Positions 8,208 through 15,247 of a stretch of DNA of 54,128 nucleotides are shown one piece after another. This DNA is from an uncultured Pseudomonadota bacterium (GTDB taxonomy: Bacteria > Myxococcota_A > UBA796 > SXON01): the NCBI GenBank assembly GCA_903900265.1, contig CAIUMM010000015.1:157438-211565 (forward strand), given 5' to 3'. The notes beneath the pieces were generated by a model, which worked only from the letters and a program-made list of their open reading frames with translations, was not told the origin of the DNA and did not search any database. Position 1 is the first letter of the stretch. Every line of letters starts with the position of its first letter. The position numbers were made by a program, and so were the translations under genes.

Positions 8208-8441
8208 ATGGCGTCCACCTTAGCCCTGTTGCGGCACATCGATGACCTGCTGCTGGGGGCGTTGAGTTTGGCGCGTGCGCGGAAGGCGCGGCTGTTGGCG
8301 ATCAGCGTGGAGGTGCCGACTGGAGACGTTCGGGCGTTGGTCCTGGAGCGGTTGGCGCTGCTGGGACACCCAGAAATAGAGGTGCGTACTACCTTTTCAC
8401 AAGGTGCAGTCCGCCTGTTGACCGTGGAGTACGGTCGATGA
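8208..8441 (+). CDS. Small protein of unknown function in sigma-54 operon
   Basis: The product is 77 aa, not recognised. It is Leu/Arg rich with a likely alpha-beta pattern: an amphipathic helix at about 4-28, then strands around LLAISVEV and EIEVRTTF and a final RLLTVEYG strand. There is no signal peptide, metal motif or TM helix. The start at 8208 is set by the sigma-54 promoter immediately upstream; no Shine-Dalgarno is evident. Its stop overlaps the next gene (ATGA). The location suggests a role in, or regulation linked to, cbb3 respiration, but nothing in the sequence states which. Confidence 0.65.
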   Translation: MASTLALLRHIDDLLLGALSLARARKARLLAISVEVPTGDVRALVLERLALLGHPEIEVRTTFSQGAVRLLTVEYGR

Positions 8442-9076
8442 TCGGGTTGTTTGGGGGCGCGCTCTTGGCGGGCTTGCTGGGCAGCCCGCACTGCGTGGGC
8501 ATGTGCGGCGGGTTCGCGGCGTCTGCGGTGTCGGCGGGGAGCCGCGGCGCGGCGGTCGCGTGGAACCTCGGACGCTTGACGACCTATGTGGTCCTTGGCG
8601 CAGTTTCGGGGTCCTTGGGTGGCTTGCAGGCGGGGCCGATCGGCGGTGCTGTCGCGGCCTTGCTGCTGGTCTGGTTCTCGGCGCGGCTCGCGGGTGTTGT
8701 GCCGGGGCTGCAGGTTCATTTTCCACGGCTGGTCGCGGCAGGTGCATCGGCTGCGCGGCGCACCGGGATCGCGGGCCGCTTCGTGCTGGGCGTGATCACC
8801 GGGTTGTTGCCCTGCGGACTGCTGTGGAGCGCCCTCGCGGTTGCGGTCGCTGGCGGTAGCCCTGCGGTCGGCGCGCTCGCGATGGCGGCGTTCTGGGTGG
8901 GCACCGTGCCGTTGCTCGCGGGTGCCGCGGCCGGATTGCGAAGGTTGGCCGCGGCGAGCCCGTGGGCGCGTCGTGGGCTCGCGCTCGGGGTGTTGGCGGC
9001 AGGGCTTTGGTCGATTTCGGTTCGGTTGTCGGAAAACTCACCGCACTGCGCGTGCGGTTCACTGGAGCAACGTTGA
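8438..9076 (+). CDS. SafE/UreH-like membrane protein (sulfite exporter TauE/SafE family)
   Basis: The product is 212 aa with about six TM helices. The N-terminal SPHCVGMCGGF motif and the later LLPCGLLWSAL segment are signatures of the UreH-like/SafE transporters that often accompany cco and copper genes. In such clusters they are thought to help metal handling or cytochrome oxidase maturation; the substrate is not shown by the sequence. It is coupled to the genes on both sides (ATGA upstream, TGATG downstream). Confidence 0.82.
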   Translation: MIGLFGGALLAGLLGSPHCVGMCGGFAASAVSAGSRGAAVAWNLGRLTTYVVLGAVSGSLGGLQAGPIGGAVAALLLVWFSARLAGVVPGLQVHFPRLVAAGASAARRTGIAGRFVLGVITGLLPCGLLWSALAVAVAGGSPAVGALAMAAFWVGTVPLLAGAAAGLRRLAAASPWARRGLALGVLAAGLWSISVRLSENSPHCACGSLEQR

Positions 9077-9522
9077 TGTTCACGAATATTCTCGTCCCTA
9101 CTGACTTTTCAGACCACGCGACCATCGCGCTGCGGCTGGCGATCAAGCTCGCCCGCGAGAGCAAAGGCCGCATCACCTTGCTCCACGTCGGGCTCGCGCC
9201 GGGCGTCGGGATCTACGATCTGGGCGTCTACAGTGTCCCGATGAGCGACACGCTGATCGCGATGCACGAGCAGGCCGCCAAGGAGCAGAAGCACCTGCTG
9301 GACCGCATCGCCCGGGAGGAGATCCCCGATGATGTACCTTGGCAGGCGATCGCCTTGGAAGGCTTCGCTCCTGAGGAGATCGTGGCCCAAGCGGAGCGCG
9401 GCAAGCACGACGTCATCGTGATGGCGTCTCACGGGCGCACCGGTCTGGCGCGCGCGTTTCTGGGTTCGGTCGCCGAGCGCGTGCTGCGCCACGCGACGAT
9501 CCCCGTGCTCGTCACCCGCTGA
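9076..9522 (+). CDS. Universal stress protein (UspA family)
   Basis: The product is 148 aa, the normal single-domain length. The N-terminal FTNILVPTDFSDHA strand-loop and the C-terminal nucleotide-binding signature MASHGRTGLARAFLGSVAERVLRHA (G-2x-G-9x-G-S/T type) are clear, so ATP binding is likely. The ATG overlaps the previous stop, making it the last gene of the sigma-54 operon. Usp proteins are commonly induced under oxygen limitation, which agrees with the context. Confidence 0.92.
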   Translation: MFTNILVPTDFSDHATIALRLAIKLARESKGRITLLHVGLAPGVGIYDLGVYSVPMSDTLIAMHEQAAKEQKHLLDRIAREEIPDDVPWQAIALEGFAPEEIVAQAERGKHDVIVMASHGRTGLARAFLGSVAERVLRHATIPVLVTR

Positions 9523-9539
9523 CACGGGGCTTCTGGGGC

Positions 9540-9575
9540 GCCGTGGCCAGCGCTGTATGGCGCCTGCGCCACGGC
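9540..9575 (+). terminator. Possible hairpin terminator after the usp gene
   Basis: An 8-bp GC-rich inverted repeat (GCCGTGGC / GCCACGGC) with a 20-nt loop lies 18 nt after the stop. There is no T tract, so this is weak. Confidence 0.3.
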
Positions 9576-9690
9576 CTTCGGGACGATCCGGAGATGAGAA
9601 CACCCTCCCGCGCTACAAAAACCGCACAACGGCCCTCCCCGCGTTTGACCTTGGGCGTACACTCCGCCACGATGGCATTCGAGGTCATGC

Positions 9691-11403
9691 ATGGAGATCG
9701 CAGTTGACGCCCCCGTTCCTCCCCCGCGACCCGCCGCGCGCGCTCCGGCGTCGCGCACCCCTGAGCCGGGTCGCACCGTCCCTTCCGAGTCCCGGGAGAT
9801 GGTGCAAAACGCGCTGCTGGGTCAACGACTCCAGCCCGCGGTTGGCGGCAACCCCGACTATGTGGAGCGGCCGTTTCACGTCGTGCTCGTCACGATCTAC
9901 AGCGTTGAGAACGCGGGGATTCGGTACGTCTCGGCCGCGTTGAAGCGCGCCGGGTTCGAGACCACCATCGTCTTCTTACGCGACTGGCGTCACAACCAGC
10001 TCGACATGCCCAGCGACCGCGAGTTTCGCATGGTGCTGGACATCATCCGCCAGAAGGGCGCCGACATGGTGGGCGTGGGCTTCATGTCCAGCTTGCTCCC
10101 GATGGCGCGCGAGCTCTCGCGTCGCGTCAAGCAGAGCTTTCCGGACACGCCGCTGGTGTGGGGCGGCATCCACCCCACGAGCGTGCCCGACGAGTGCATC
10201 GGCGAGGTCGACTTTCTCTGTGTAGGCGAAGGCGAGCTTGCCGCTATCGATCTGGCGACCGCGCTGCGCGATGGGCTGCCGACGCACAACATCCCCAACA
10301 TCTGGGCCAACGTCGAAGGCACGATCTACCAGAACAAGCCGCGCCCGCTGATGCAGGATCTGGACTGGTTGCCGTACCCCGACGTGGTGGACGACAACAA
10401 GTACTACATCGAAGGCGAGAAGGTGCGCGTCGAAGAGCCCTGGAAGCGCACCGCCGAGTACCGCATCTACTTTTCCCGGGGTTGTCCCTACAACTGCTCG
10501 TACTGCTACGTCAGCATTCTCCGCGACGTGTACAACGAGAAGGGGCGCCAGTTCTACCGGGCGCGCTCGGTGCAGCACATCATGGGCGAGCTCGAGTACG
10601 TCAAGGAGCACTTCTCCAAGACGGCGCGCATCAAGGTCGATGACGACACCAGCTTCGCGTTCGGTCAGGAGTGGATGGACGAGTTCCTCGTCGAGTACCC
10701 GAAGCGCGTCTCGGTGCCGTTTGAGTGCTTGCTCATCCCGCCGATGATGCGTCCGGACATGCTGAAGAAGCTGATGGACGTCGGTCTCATTCGCGTGCAA
10801 ACCGGCATCGAATCCGGCAGCTCCAAAGAGTCGAAGGAGATCCACAACCGCTCCCCCGGCAACGTCAGCATCCTGAAATTTGCCGAGGCGAACAAGGAGA
10901 TGGGGCTCGATGTCGTCTACGACGTCATCATCGACAACCCCCACGCGACCGAGGAGATGAAGATTGAAACGGCCGAGTTCTTGCTCGAGCTGCCGCTGCC
11001 GTACTCGATCTACTTCTACTCGCTCAATTATTTTCCGGGCACGGTGCTGACCAAGAAGGGCCTCGCCGACGGCACGCTGAAGCACGAAGAGGTGGAGGGC
11101 CAGAGCCACAAGGCCTGGCATCAGTTCCGCGTGTCGATGGACTGGCCGCGTAGCGACGAAGACAAGTTCTACCTTGCGATCTACTGCCTCGCGTCCAAGA
11201 GCTTTGTGCCGCGTCCGTTCATCCGCAAGCTGATCGATGACCGCGAAAAGTGGAAGAAGAACGTCGAGCCGATCTTCTTGCTGGCGTGGGCCGCCAACTA
11301 CGTGCGGATGTTCTACGTCGCGATGAAGTACTTTGAACGCGGCGAGCTGACGTGGTTCAAGATCCGTCAGTATGGGTCGCTGCGCAAGCTCATCAGCCAG
11401 TAG
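9691..11403 (+). CDS. B12-binding-domain radical SAM protein
   Basis: The product is 570 aa. A disordered Pro/Ala-rich N-terminus (1-40) is followed by a cobalamin-binding-like Rossmann domain at about 62-200 (VWGGIHPTSVPDE, CVGEGE). The classical DxHxxG motif is not visible, as in many BchE-like members. The radical SAM core has CxxxCxxC at C265/C269/C272 in RGCPYNCSYC. A helical C-terminal region of about 110 residues ends the protein. The reaction and substrate cannot be deduced; the family includes methylases and cyclases. Position 60 bp upstream of a small Ala/Ser-rich protein gene raises the possibility of a peptide substrate. Confidence 0.88.
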   Translation: MEIAVDAPVPPPRPAARAPASRTPEPGRTVPSESREMVQNALLGQRLQPAVGGNPDYVERPFHVVLVTIYSVENAGIRYVSAALKRAGFETTIVFLRDWRHNQLDMPSDREFRMVLDIIRQKGADMVGVGFMSSLLPMARELSRRVKQSFPDTPLVWGGIHPTSVPDECIGEVDFLCVGEGELAAIDLATALRDGLPTHNIPNIWANVEGTIYQNKPRPLMQDLDWLPYPDVVDDNKYYIEGEKVRVEEPWKRTAEYRIYFSRGCPYNCSYCYVSILRDVYNEKGRQFYRARSVQHIMGELEYVKEHFSKTARIKVDDDTSFAFGQEWMDEFLVEYPKRVSVPFECLLIPPMMRPDMLKKLMDVGLIRVQTGIESGSSKESKEIHNRSPGNVSILKFAEANKEMGLDVVYDVIIDNPHATEEMKIETAEFLLELPLPYSIYFYSLNYFPGTVLTKKGLADGTLKHEEVEGQSHKAWHQFRVSMDWPRSDEDKFYLAIYCLASKSFVPRPFIRKLIDDREKWKKNVEPIFLLAWAANYVRMFYVAMKYFERGELTWFKIRQYGSLRKLISQ

Positions 11404-11462
11404 GCTTCCGTTCCGTGTTTGAGCAGGGCGCCGCCCTGCTCGTTTTCGATTAGGACAGGTGT

Positions 11463-11711
11463 ATGGGAATCCTGCGCTCGCTCGCCAAAAAGGTCCTCGG
11501 CAAGTCCGAGTCTGCAAAGGTTCCGGCCGCGGCACGGGCCACGCCTTCAAGCGCGGCCGCTCCAAGCAGCGCGGCCAGCGGCGGCGCGGGCACGGAAAAA
11601 CCTTGGTATCTCGACGGCACCAACGACGGTTGGGACACGACGGACGTCACTTCGGACGCCGCGGGGTCCGCCGGTCCAGCCGCGTCGAAGCCGAGCGCCG
11701 AAGGTTCCTGA
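11463..11711 (+). CDS. Small Ala/Ser-rich protein next to the radical SAM gene
   Basis: The product is 82 aa and not recognised. A basic N-terminus (GILRSLAKKVLGK) leads into a low-complexity Ala/Ser linker (about 20-45), an aromatic/acidic block (PWYLDGTNDGWDTTD, about 47-61) and another Ala/Ser tail. There is no TM helix or signal peptide. An AGGACAGG ribosome site precedes the ATG. The distinct block inside low-complexity flanks suggests a conserved functional motif, perhaps a modified peptide core or a binding peptide. This is inference from layout only. Confidence 0.6.
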   Translation: MGILRSLAKKVLGKSESAKVPAAARATPSSAAAPSSAASGGAGTEKPWYLDGTNDGWDTTDVTSDAAGSAGPAASKPSAEGS

Positions 11712-11802
11712 GGCTGTTTTGAACGGCGCGTGAATGTCCCGGCGGGTGGGGCGTACCAGAGAGTGAAGAGACGGATTCACCGCTCTCTCTCCGAGGTTCA
11801 CC

Positions 11803-12384
11803 ATGCTCTCCGCGCTCCTGTTCGCCGTTCTCCTCACTGCTCCTGCTGACGCCGGCGTTGTCGTGCGCGTTGGTGTCCCCGGCGTCCATGTCGAGATCAA
11901 CCCCTGGGCTCCGTACTACCGTCCCGCGGCGCGCTCCGGCTACGTTTGGATCGCGGGTCACTACGAGCGCGATGGGGACTTCGTCCCCGGCCGGTGGGTG
12001 CCCTCCTACACCCGCGCCGGCTACGCGTGGGTGGACGGCTACTGGAGCGGTCGCGTCTGGGTGGATGGCTACTGGCGGGCCTCGGCGCGCTCCGGCTACG
12101 CATGGGTGGATGGCTACTACGCCCACGGTCGTTGGGTCGCGGGCTACTGGGGCGCCCCCCGCGTGGTGCACTATGTCTCCGCGCCGGCCCACAGTCGGTA
12201 CGTTGCGCACGCGGCAGCGGAGCACCGCGAAGACCAACGCGAAGCCCGGGACAGCCACAGCGAACCCCGCAGCGGCTCGTCGAGCGACTCGCGCGGTGAG
12301 TCCCGCGGCGGCTCTTCGAGCGGCTCTTCGAGCGGCACCCGGGGCGCGCACACCGAAGCCGAGAGCAACCACACGCGCCGGTAG
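11803..12384 (+). CDS. Exported WxxGxW repeat protein
   Basis: The product is 193 aa. A signal peptide (about 1-17, ending ADA) is followed by a Tyr/Trp-rich region with several WxxGxY/W units (VWIAGHYE, AWVDGYWS, VWVDGYWR, AWVDGYYA, RWVAGYWG) at about 45-115. The C-terminal third is a Ser/Arg/Glu-rich tail, probably disordered. Proteins with this YXWXGXW-type repeat are small secreted or surface proteins of unknown role in many proteobacteria. The start has a GGTTCACC context with no strong ribosome site, but it fits the signal peptide. Confidence 0.8.
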   Translation: MLSALLFAVLLTAPADAGVVVRVGVPGVHVEINPWAPYYRPAARSGYVWIAGHYERDGDFVPGRWVPSYTRAGYAWVDGYWSGRVWVDGYWRASARSGYAWVDGYYAHGRWVAGYWGAPRVVHYVSAPAHSRYVAHAAAEHREDQREARDSHSEPRSGSSSDSRGESRGGSSSGSSSGTRGAHTEAESNHTRR

Positions 12385-12403
12385 CGTCCCCGCCGATGTG
12401 GAC

Positions 12404-12440
12404 ATGGATTGGCCTGCGGCCTTGACTCAGGCCAATCCAT
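12404..12440. repeat. Perfect 13-bp inverted repeat
   Basis: ATGGATTGGCCTG and CAGGCCAATCCAT flank an 11-nt loop, 20 nt after the WxxGxW gene stop and 40 nt before rpmG. It could be a terminator stem or an RNA structure in the rpmG leader. Confidence 0.75.
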
Positions 12441-12444
12441 AGAA

Positions 12445-12463
12445 TACCCGCCCGGGTCCTTTT
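12445..12463 (+). terminator. Short hairpin with T run upstream of rpmG
   Basis: ACCC-GCCC-GGGT followed by CCTTTT lies directly after the 13-bp inverted repeat. The two together resemble a tandem terminator or attenuator. Confidence 0.35.
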
Positions 12464-12479
12464 CCGACCGGAGTCGAAC

Positions 12480-12668
12480 ATGGCAAAGAAGAAGGCCCAG
12501 GGCCGTCAGGTCATCCACCTCGAGTGCACCACTTGCCGCGAAAGCGGTATCCCCGGGGTGAACCGTTACGTCACCCAGAAGAACAAGAAGAACACCGCCG
12601 CGCGCATGGAACTGAAGAAGTACTGCCGCTACGAGCGGAAAGTTACGACGCACAAAGAGACCAAGTAA
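12480..12668 (+). CDS. rpmG: 50S ribosomal protein L33
   Basis: The product is 62 aa. It matches the L33 pattern: a CTTC pair, then [23 protein letters not shown] and a basic tail HKETK. Zinc-binding (C+) L33 proteins have two CxxC pairs. Here the second pair is reduced to a single Cys (YCRYERK), so it is a three-Cys intermediate form that may bind zinc poorly. An insertion (SGIPGV) between the first pair and the RYVT strand is like that of some deep-branching lineages. It sits alone, not with rpmB. Confidence 0.93.
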   Translation: MAKKKAQGRQVIHLECTTCRESGIPGVNRYVTQKNKKNTAARMELKKYCRYERKVTTHKETK

Positions 12669-12730
12669 AGCGTTTGCACGATGTCCGTTCCCCCTTCGGG
12701 CGGGAGCGGACAATCGGCTACGCTCTGGAC

Positions 12731-14062
12731 ATGCCGCTCGCGCAGGTCCGGACGGACTCAGAGACGTTGTTGATGCCTGCGGCGGAGCTTGAAGAAGAGC
12801 TCCGTCGCGGCAGACTTTTGCCTTCTGTTCGTGTCCAACACAGCGAGTGGACCGGCGATGGCTTTCTCGTTGCGTCGGAGGTTCCGGCGCTGCGGGACGC
12901 GTTGTCATCGGAGGAGGCGCGCCTCGGTGCACGCCTGCGGGCTCCGTGGTCCGCTGGCGCGCCTTGGGTCACGCTCTTCCTGTGCGTGGGGCTCGCGGTT
13001 GTGGGCGTCCTGCAAGGGGTCTCCTCGCCGGACGGTGCTCTGGGCGTGGGCCAGGCCGCGGTGGGTTTTGAGCGCACGCTTTTAGACGGTGGCTACTGGA
13101 CGCCGTTCTCGGCTGCGCTCGCGCATGTGAGCGTCGCGCACCTCGCGGTGAACCTCCCTTTGTTGGCTTATTGTAGCTATCGAACTGAGCGCGTGCTCGG
13201 GGCCTGGGGCGCGGCGGCGGTGCTCGCATGGGCGTTGCTCTGCAGCACGATCGCGATCCTCGCGGGGAGCGACCTCCCGGTGGTGGGCGCGAGCACGCTC
13301 GCCTACGGGGCGTGGGGTGCGCAGATCGCGCTTGGGTTTCGCTATGGACGGTGGGTCCCGGCGCACTTGAAGAGCCGCTACGGTGTCGGCAACCTCGTGC
13401 TTTTCCTTCCGCTCGCGTTCATCAGCCTGTTCAACGGGCCTGGTGTCTCGCTGGTCGGGCACGCGGGCGGACTGGTCGGCGGCGTGGTGGCGGTGTTGAT
13501 CGGGGGTTTGTTCGCGCCGATGCGCGCGGCGGTCGCGACCTTCGTGGCCTTGGGGCTCACCGCGCTGCTGCCGTGGACCCCGCCGGCGTGGTGGGCGGGG
13601 TCGTGGTCCACGGTCTCGGTCTCCGACAGCGCGCAGATCGCGATGCCGAGTCGGTGGCAAGCGCATACGGGGCGTTGGTTGTCCTTTCCTGCGTGGTCTT
13701 CTGGCGATCGCTACCCGGTGTTCGCGGGGACGTTCTTCGCGTCGGAGGAGCCCGAAGGCGCGGCCGTAGCGCGTGAGCGGGCGGTGTGGAGCGACTGGCT
13801 GCACGGCGCGGCCGTGGTGACCGAGCGCGTACAGGGCGCGCCCGCGGCGAATCGGGGATCCAGCTTCATTGTACGGGTGGAGACAAACCGAGAACCTTGG
13901 ATCATCGTCGAGCGCGTGCAGGAGCACGACGGGCTGCGCACCCGCGCCGGCTACGTGCTCCCCGGCGCTTGCAGCGCGCCCGATGCGTGTGGGGGGCGTC
14001 GTTCGATGGGCGACAGGGTGCTTGCTACGCTCAACCTGTCCTCGCCCGCAGCCGGAAAATAG
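12731..14062 (+). CDS. Rhomboid family intramembrane serine protease with C-terminal domain
   Basis: The product is 443 aa. A cytosolic N-terminus (about 1-75) precedes a rhomboid core with about six TM helices. The nucleophile Ser is in VVGAST (near residue 187) and the catalytic His in GHAGGLVGG (near 242). After a last hydrophobic helix (about 255-280) there is an extra domain of some 150 residues (about 295-440), likely on the outer face of the membrane, resembling a PsbP/stress-related single-domain fold but not recognised. It cleaves membrane proteins within the lipid bilayer; the substrate is unknown. The ATG at 12731 is chosen over a long upstream extension that overlaps rpmG. Confidence 0.85.
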   Translation: MPLAQVRTDSETLLMPAAELEEELRRGRLLPSVRVQHSEWTGDGFLVASEVPALRDALSSEEARLGARLRAPWSAGAPWVTLFLCVGLAVVGVLQGVSSPDGALGVGQAAVGFERTLLDGGYWTPFSAALAHVSVAHLAVNLPLLAYCSYRTERVLGAWGAAAVLAWALLCSTIAILAGSDLPVVGASTLAYGAWGAQIALGFRYGRWVPAHLKSRYGVGNLVLFLPLAFISLFNGPGVSLVGHAGGLVGGVVAVLIGGLFAPMRAAVATFVALGLTALLPWTPPAWWAGSWSTVSVSDSAQIAMPSRWQAHTGRWLSFPAWSSGDRYPVFAGTFFASEEPEGAAVARERAVWSDWLHGAAVVTERVQGAPAANRGSSFIVRVETNREPWIIVERVQEHDGLRTRAGYVLPGACSAPDACGGRRSMGDRVLATLNLSSPAAGK

Positions 14063-14066
14063 CAGC

Positions 14067-15143
14067 ATGAACCCGTCCCGTTTGCATCCGTCCTCGCCGC
14101 TCGTTCCCGGATCCCGGCCTCTCGTGGTCTGCGCCGCCGCGGGCATCCCGGCGCTGGGGCCATCCGGCGCTTCTGCACATCTGCGCGGGATCGCGCGGGC
14201 CTTGGGCGCGCCGATCCTCGCCGCCCGGCGGGCCGATCACCGCGGCGAGCACGGCGCCGACGCTGCGTTGGAGGTGCTCGACGTGGACGTGCCGGCTTGG
14301 CCGGCGCGCCTCGGGCGGGTGCGGGAGCTGAACGAGCTGCGGATCGCGCGGCGCGTGGCGGCCCGGGCGGCAGCGTACGCACCGACGCTGCTGTGGGAGC
14401 GGCACGCGCTCTACGCCGATGTAGGCGCCCATCTTGGGGATGTGCCGCGGGTGCTGGAGCTGAACGCGCCGCTCGCGCTGGAGCGGGCGCGCTTTGAGTC
14501 ACTCACGCTGCCCTGGCTGGCGCGGGCGTTGGAGCAGCGCGCGGTCGCTGCGGCGCCGCGGGTGATCGCGGTGAGCGCGTGGCTCGCGGCGTGGGCGAAG
14601 AGCGCCGGCGCGGTGGACGTGCGGCACGTGCCCAACGGCGTGGAGCCGGGCGCCGGGCACCGGCAAGCGACGCGCGCGCGCCTCGGTCTGCACGGGCATT
14701 TTGTGATCGGCTTTCTGGGCTCGATGAAGCGCTGGCACGGCGTGGAGCGGCTCCCCGCGCTGCTCGATGCGTTTCCCGATGCGGTCGGACTGTGCGTCGG
14801 GGAAGGCCCGGTGCGCATCGATCACCCGCGTCTGTTGCAGGTCGGGCAGGTGCCCGAGTCCCAAGTGCCCCACTACGTCGCGGCGATGGACATCGGCCTC
14901 GCACCTTACACCGCGGACGCCCCGCCGTGGTTTTGTCCGTTGAAGATCCTCGCGTACCGGGCTCAAGGCACGCCGGTCGTCGCCAGCGATGTCGGGGACT
15001 GCGCGTCGTTGACCCACGCCGGGCCTGCGTCGGGCGGCTACTGCGGACCCGATCTGATCGAAGGGATCGCGGCTTGGCGGGGGCGTCGTGCTGCGCCGTG
15101 GCTGCGATCCTGGAAAGACGTGGTCGCGGAGGCCTTGAGCTGA
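14067..15143 (+). CDS. GT4-like family glycosyltransferase
   Basis: The product is 358 aa with a GT-B layout. The N-terminal domain has SGASAHLRGIARAL; the C-terminal Rossmann domain begins at about residue 210 (VIGFLGSMKRWHGVERL) and contains the nucleotide-sugar region PWFCPLKILAYRAQGTPVVASDVG. It transfers a sugar from an activated donor to an unknown acceptor. It begins 4 nt after the rhomboid stop. No other polysaccharide genes are nearby, so a pathway cannot be named. Confidence 0.85.
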   Translation: MNPSRLHPSSPLVPGSRPLVVCAAAGIPALGPSGASAHLRGIARALGAPILAARRADHRGEHGADAALEVLDVDVPAWPARLGRVRELNELRIARRVAARAAAYAPTLLWERHALYADVGAHLGDVPRVLELNAPLALERARFESLTLPWLARALEQRAVAAAPRVIAVSAWLAAWAKSAGAVDVRHVPNGVEPGAGHRQATRARLGLHGHFVIGFLGSMKRWHGVERLPALLDAFPDAVGLCVGEGPVRIDHPRLLQVGQVPESQVPHYVAAMDIGLAPYTADAPPWFCPLKILAYRAQGTPVVASDVGDCASLTHAGPASGGYCGPDLIEGIAAWRGRRAAPWLRSWKDVVAEALS

Positions 15144-15153
15144 GCGCGGCGGG

Positions 15154-15198
15154 GGCCTCCTGATCGCGATTTGCGTACTCGGGGAGGTCTGGTTTTTT
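15154..15198 (+). terminator. Probable Rho-independent terminator after the glycosyltransferase
   Basis: A 7-bp stem (GGCCTCC / GGAGGTC, one GU pair) with an inner CGC/GCG pairing is followed by TGG and six T residues. Confidence 0.45.
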
Positions 15199-15247
15199 GG
15201 GTAGCCTTTGGTTCCCTTTTGGGCGGGATCCGGGGTACGATGTCACG

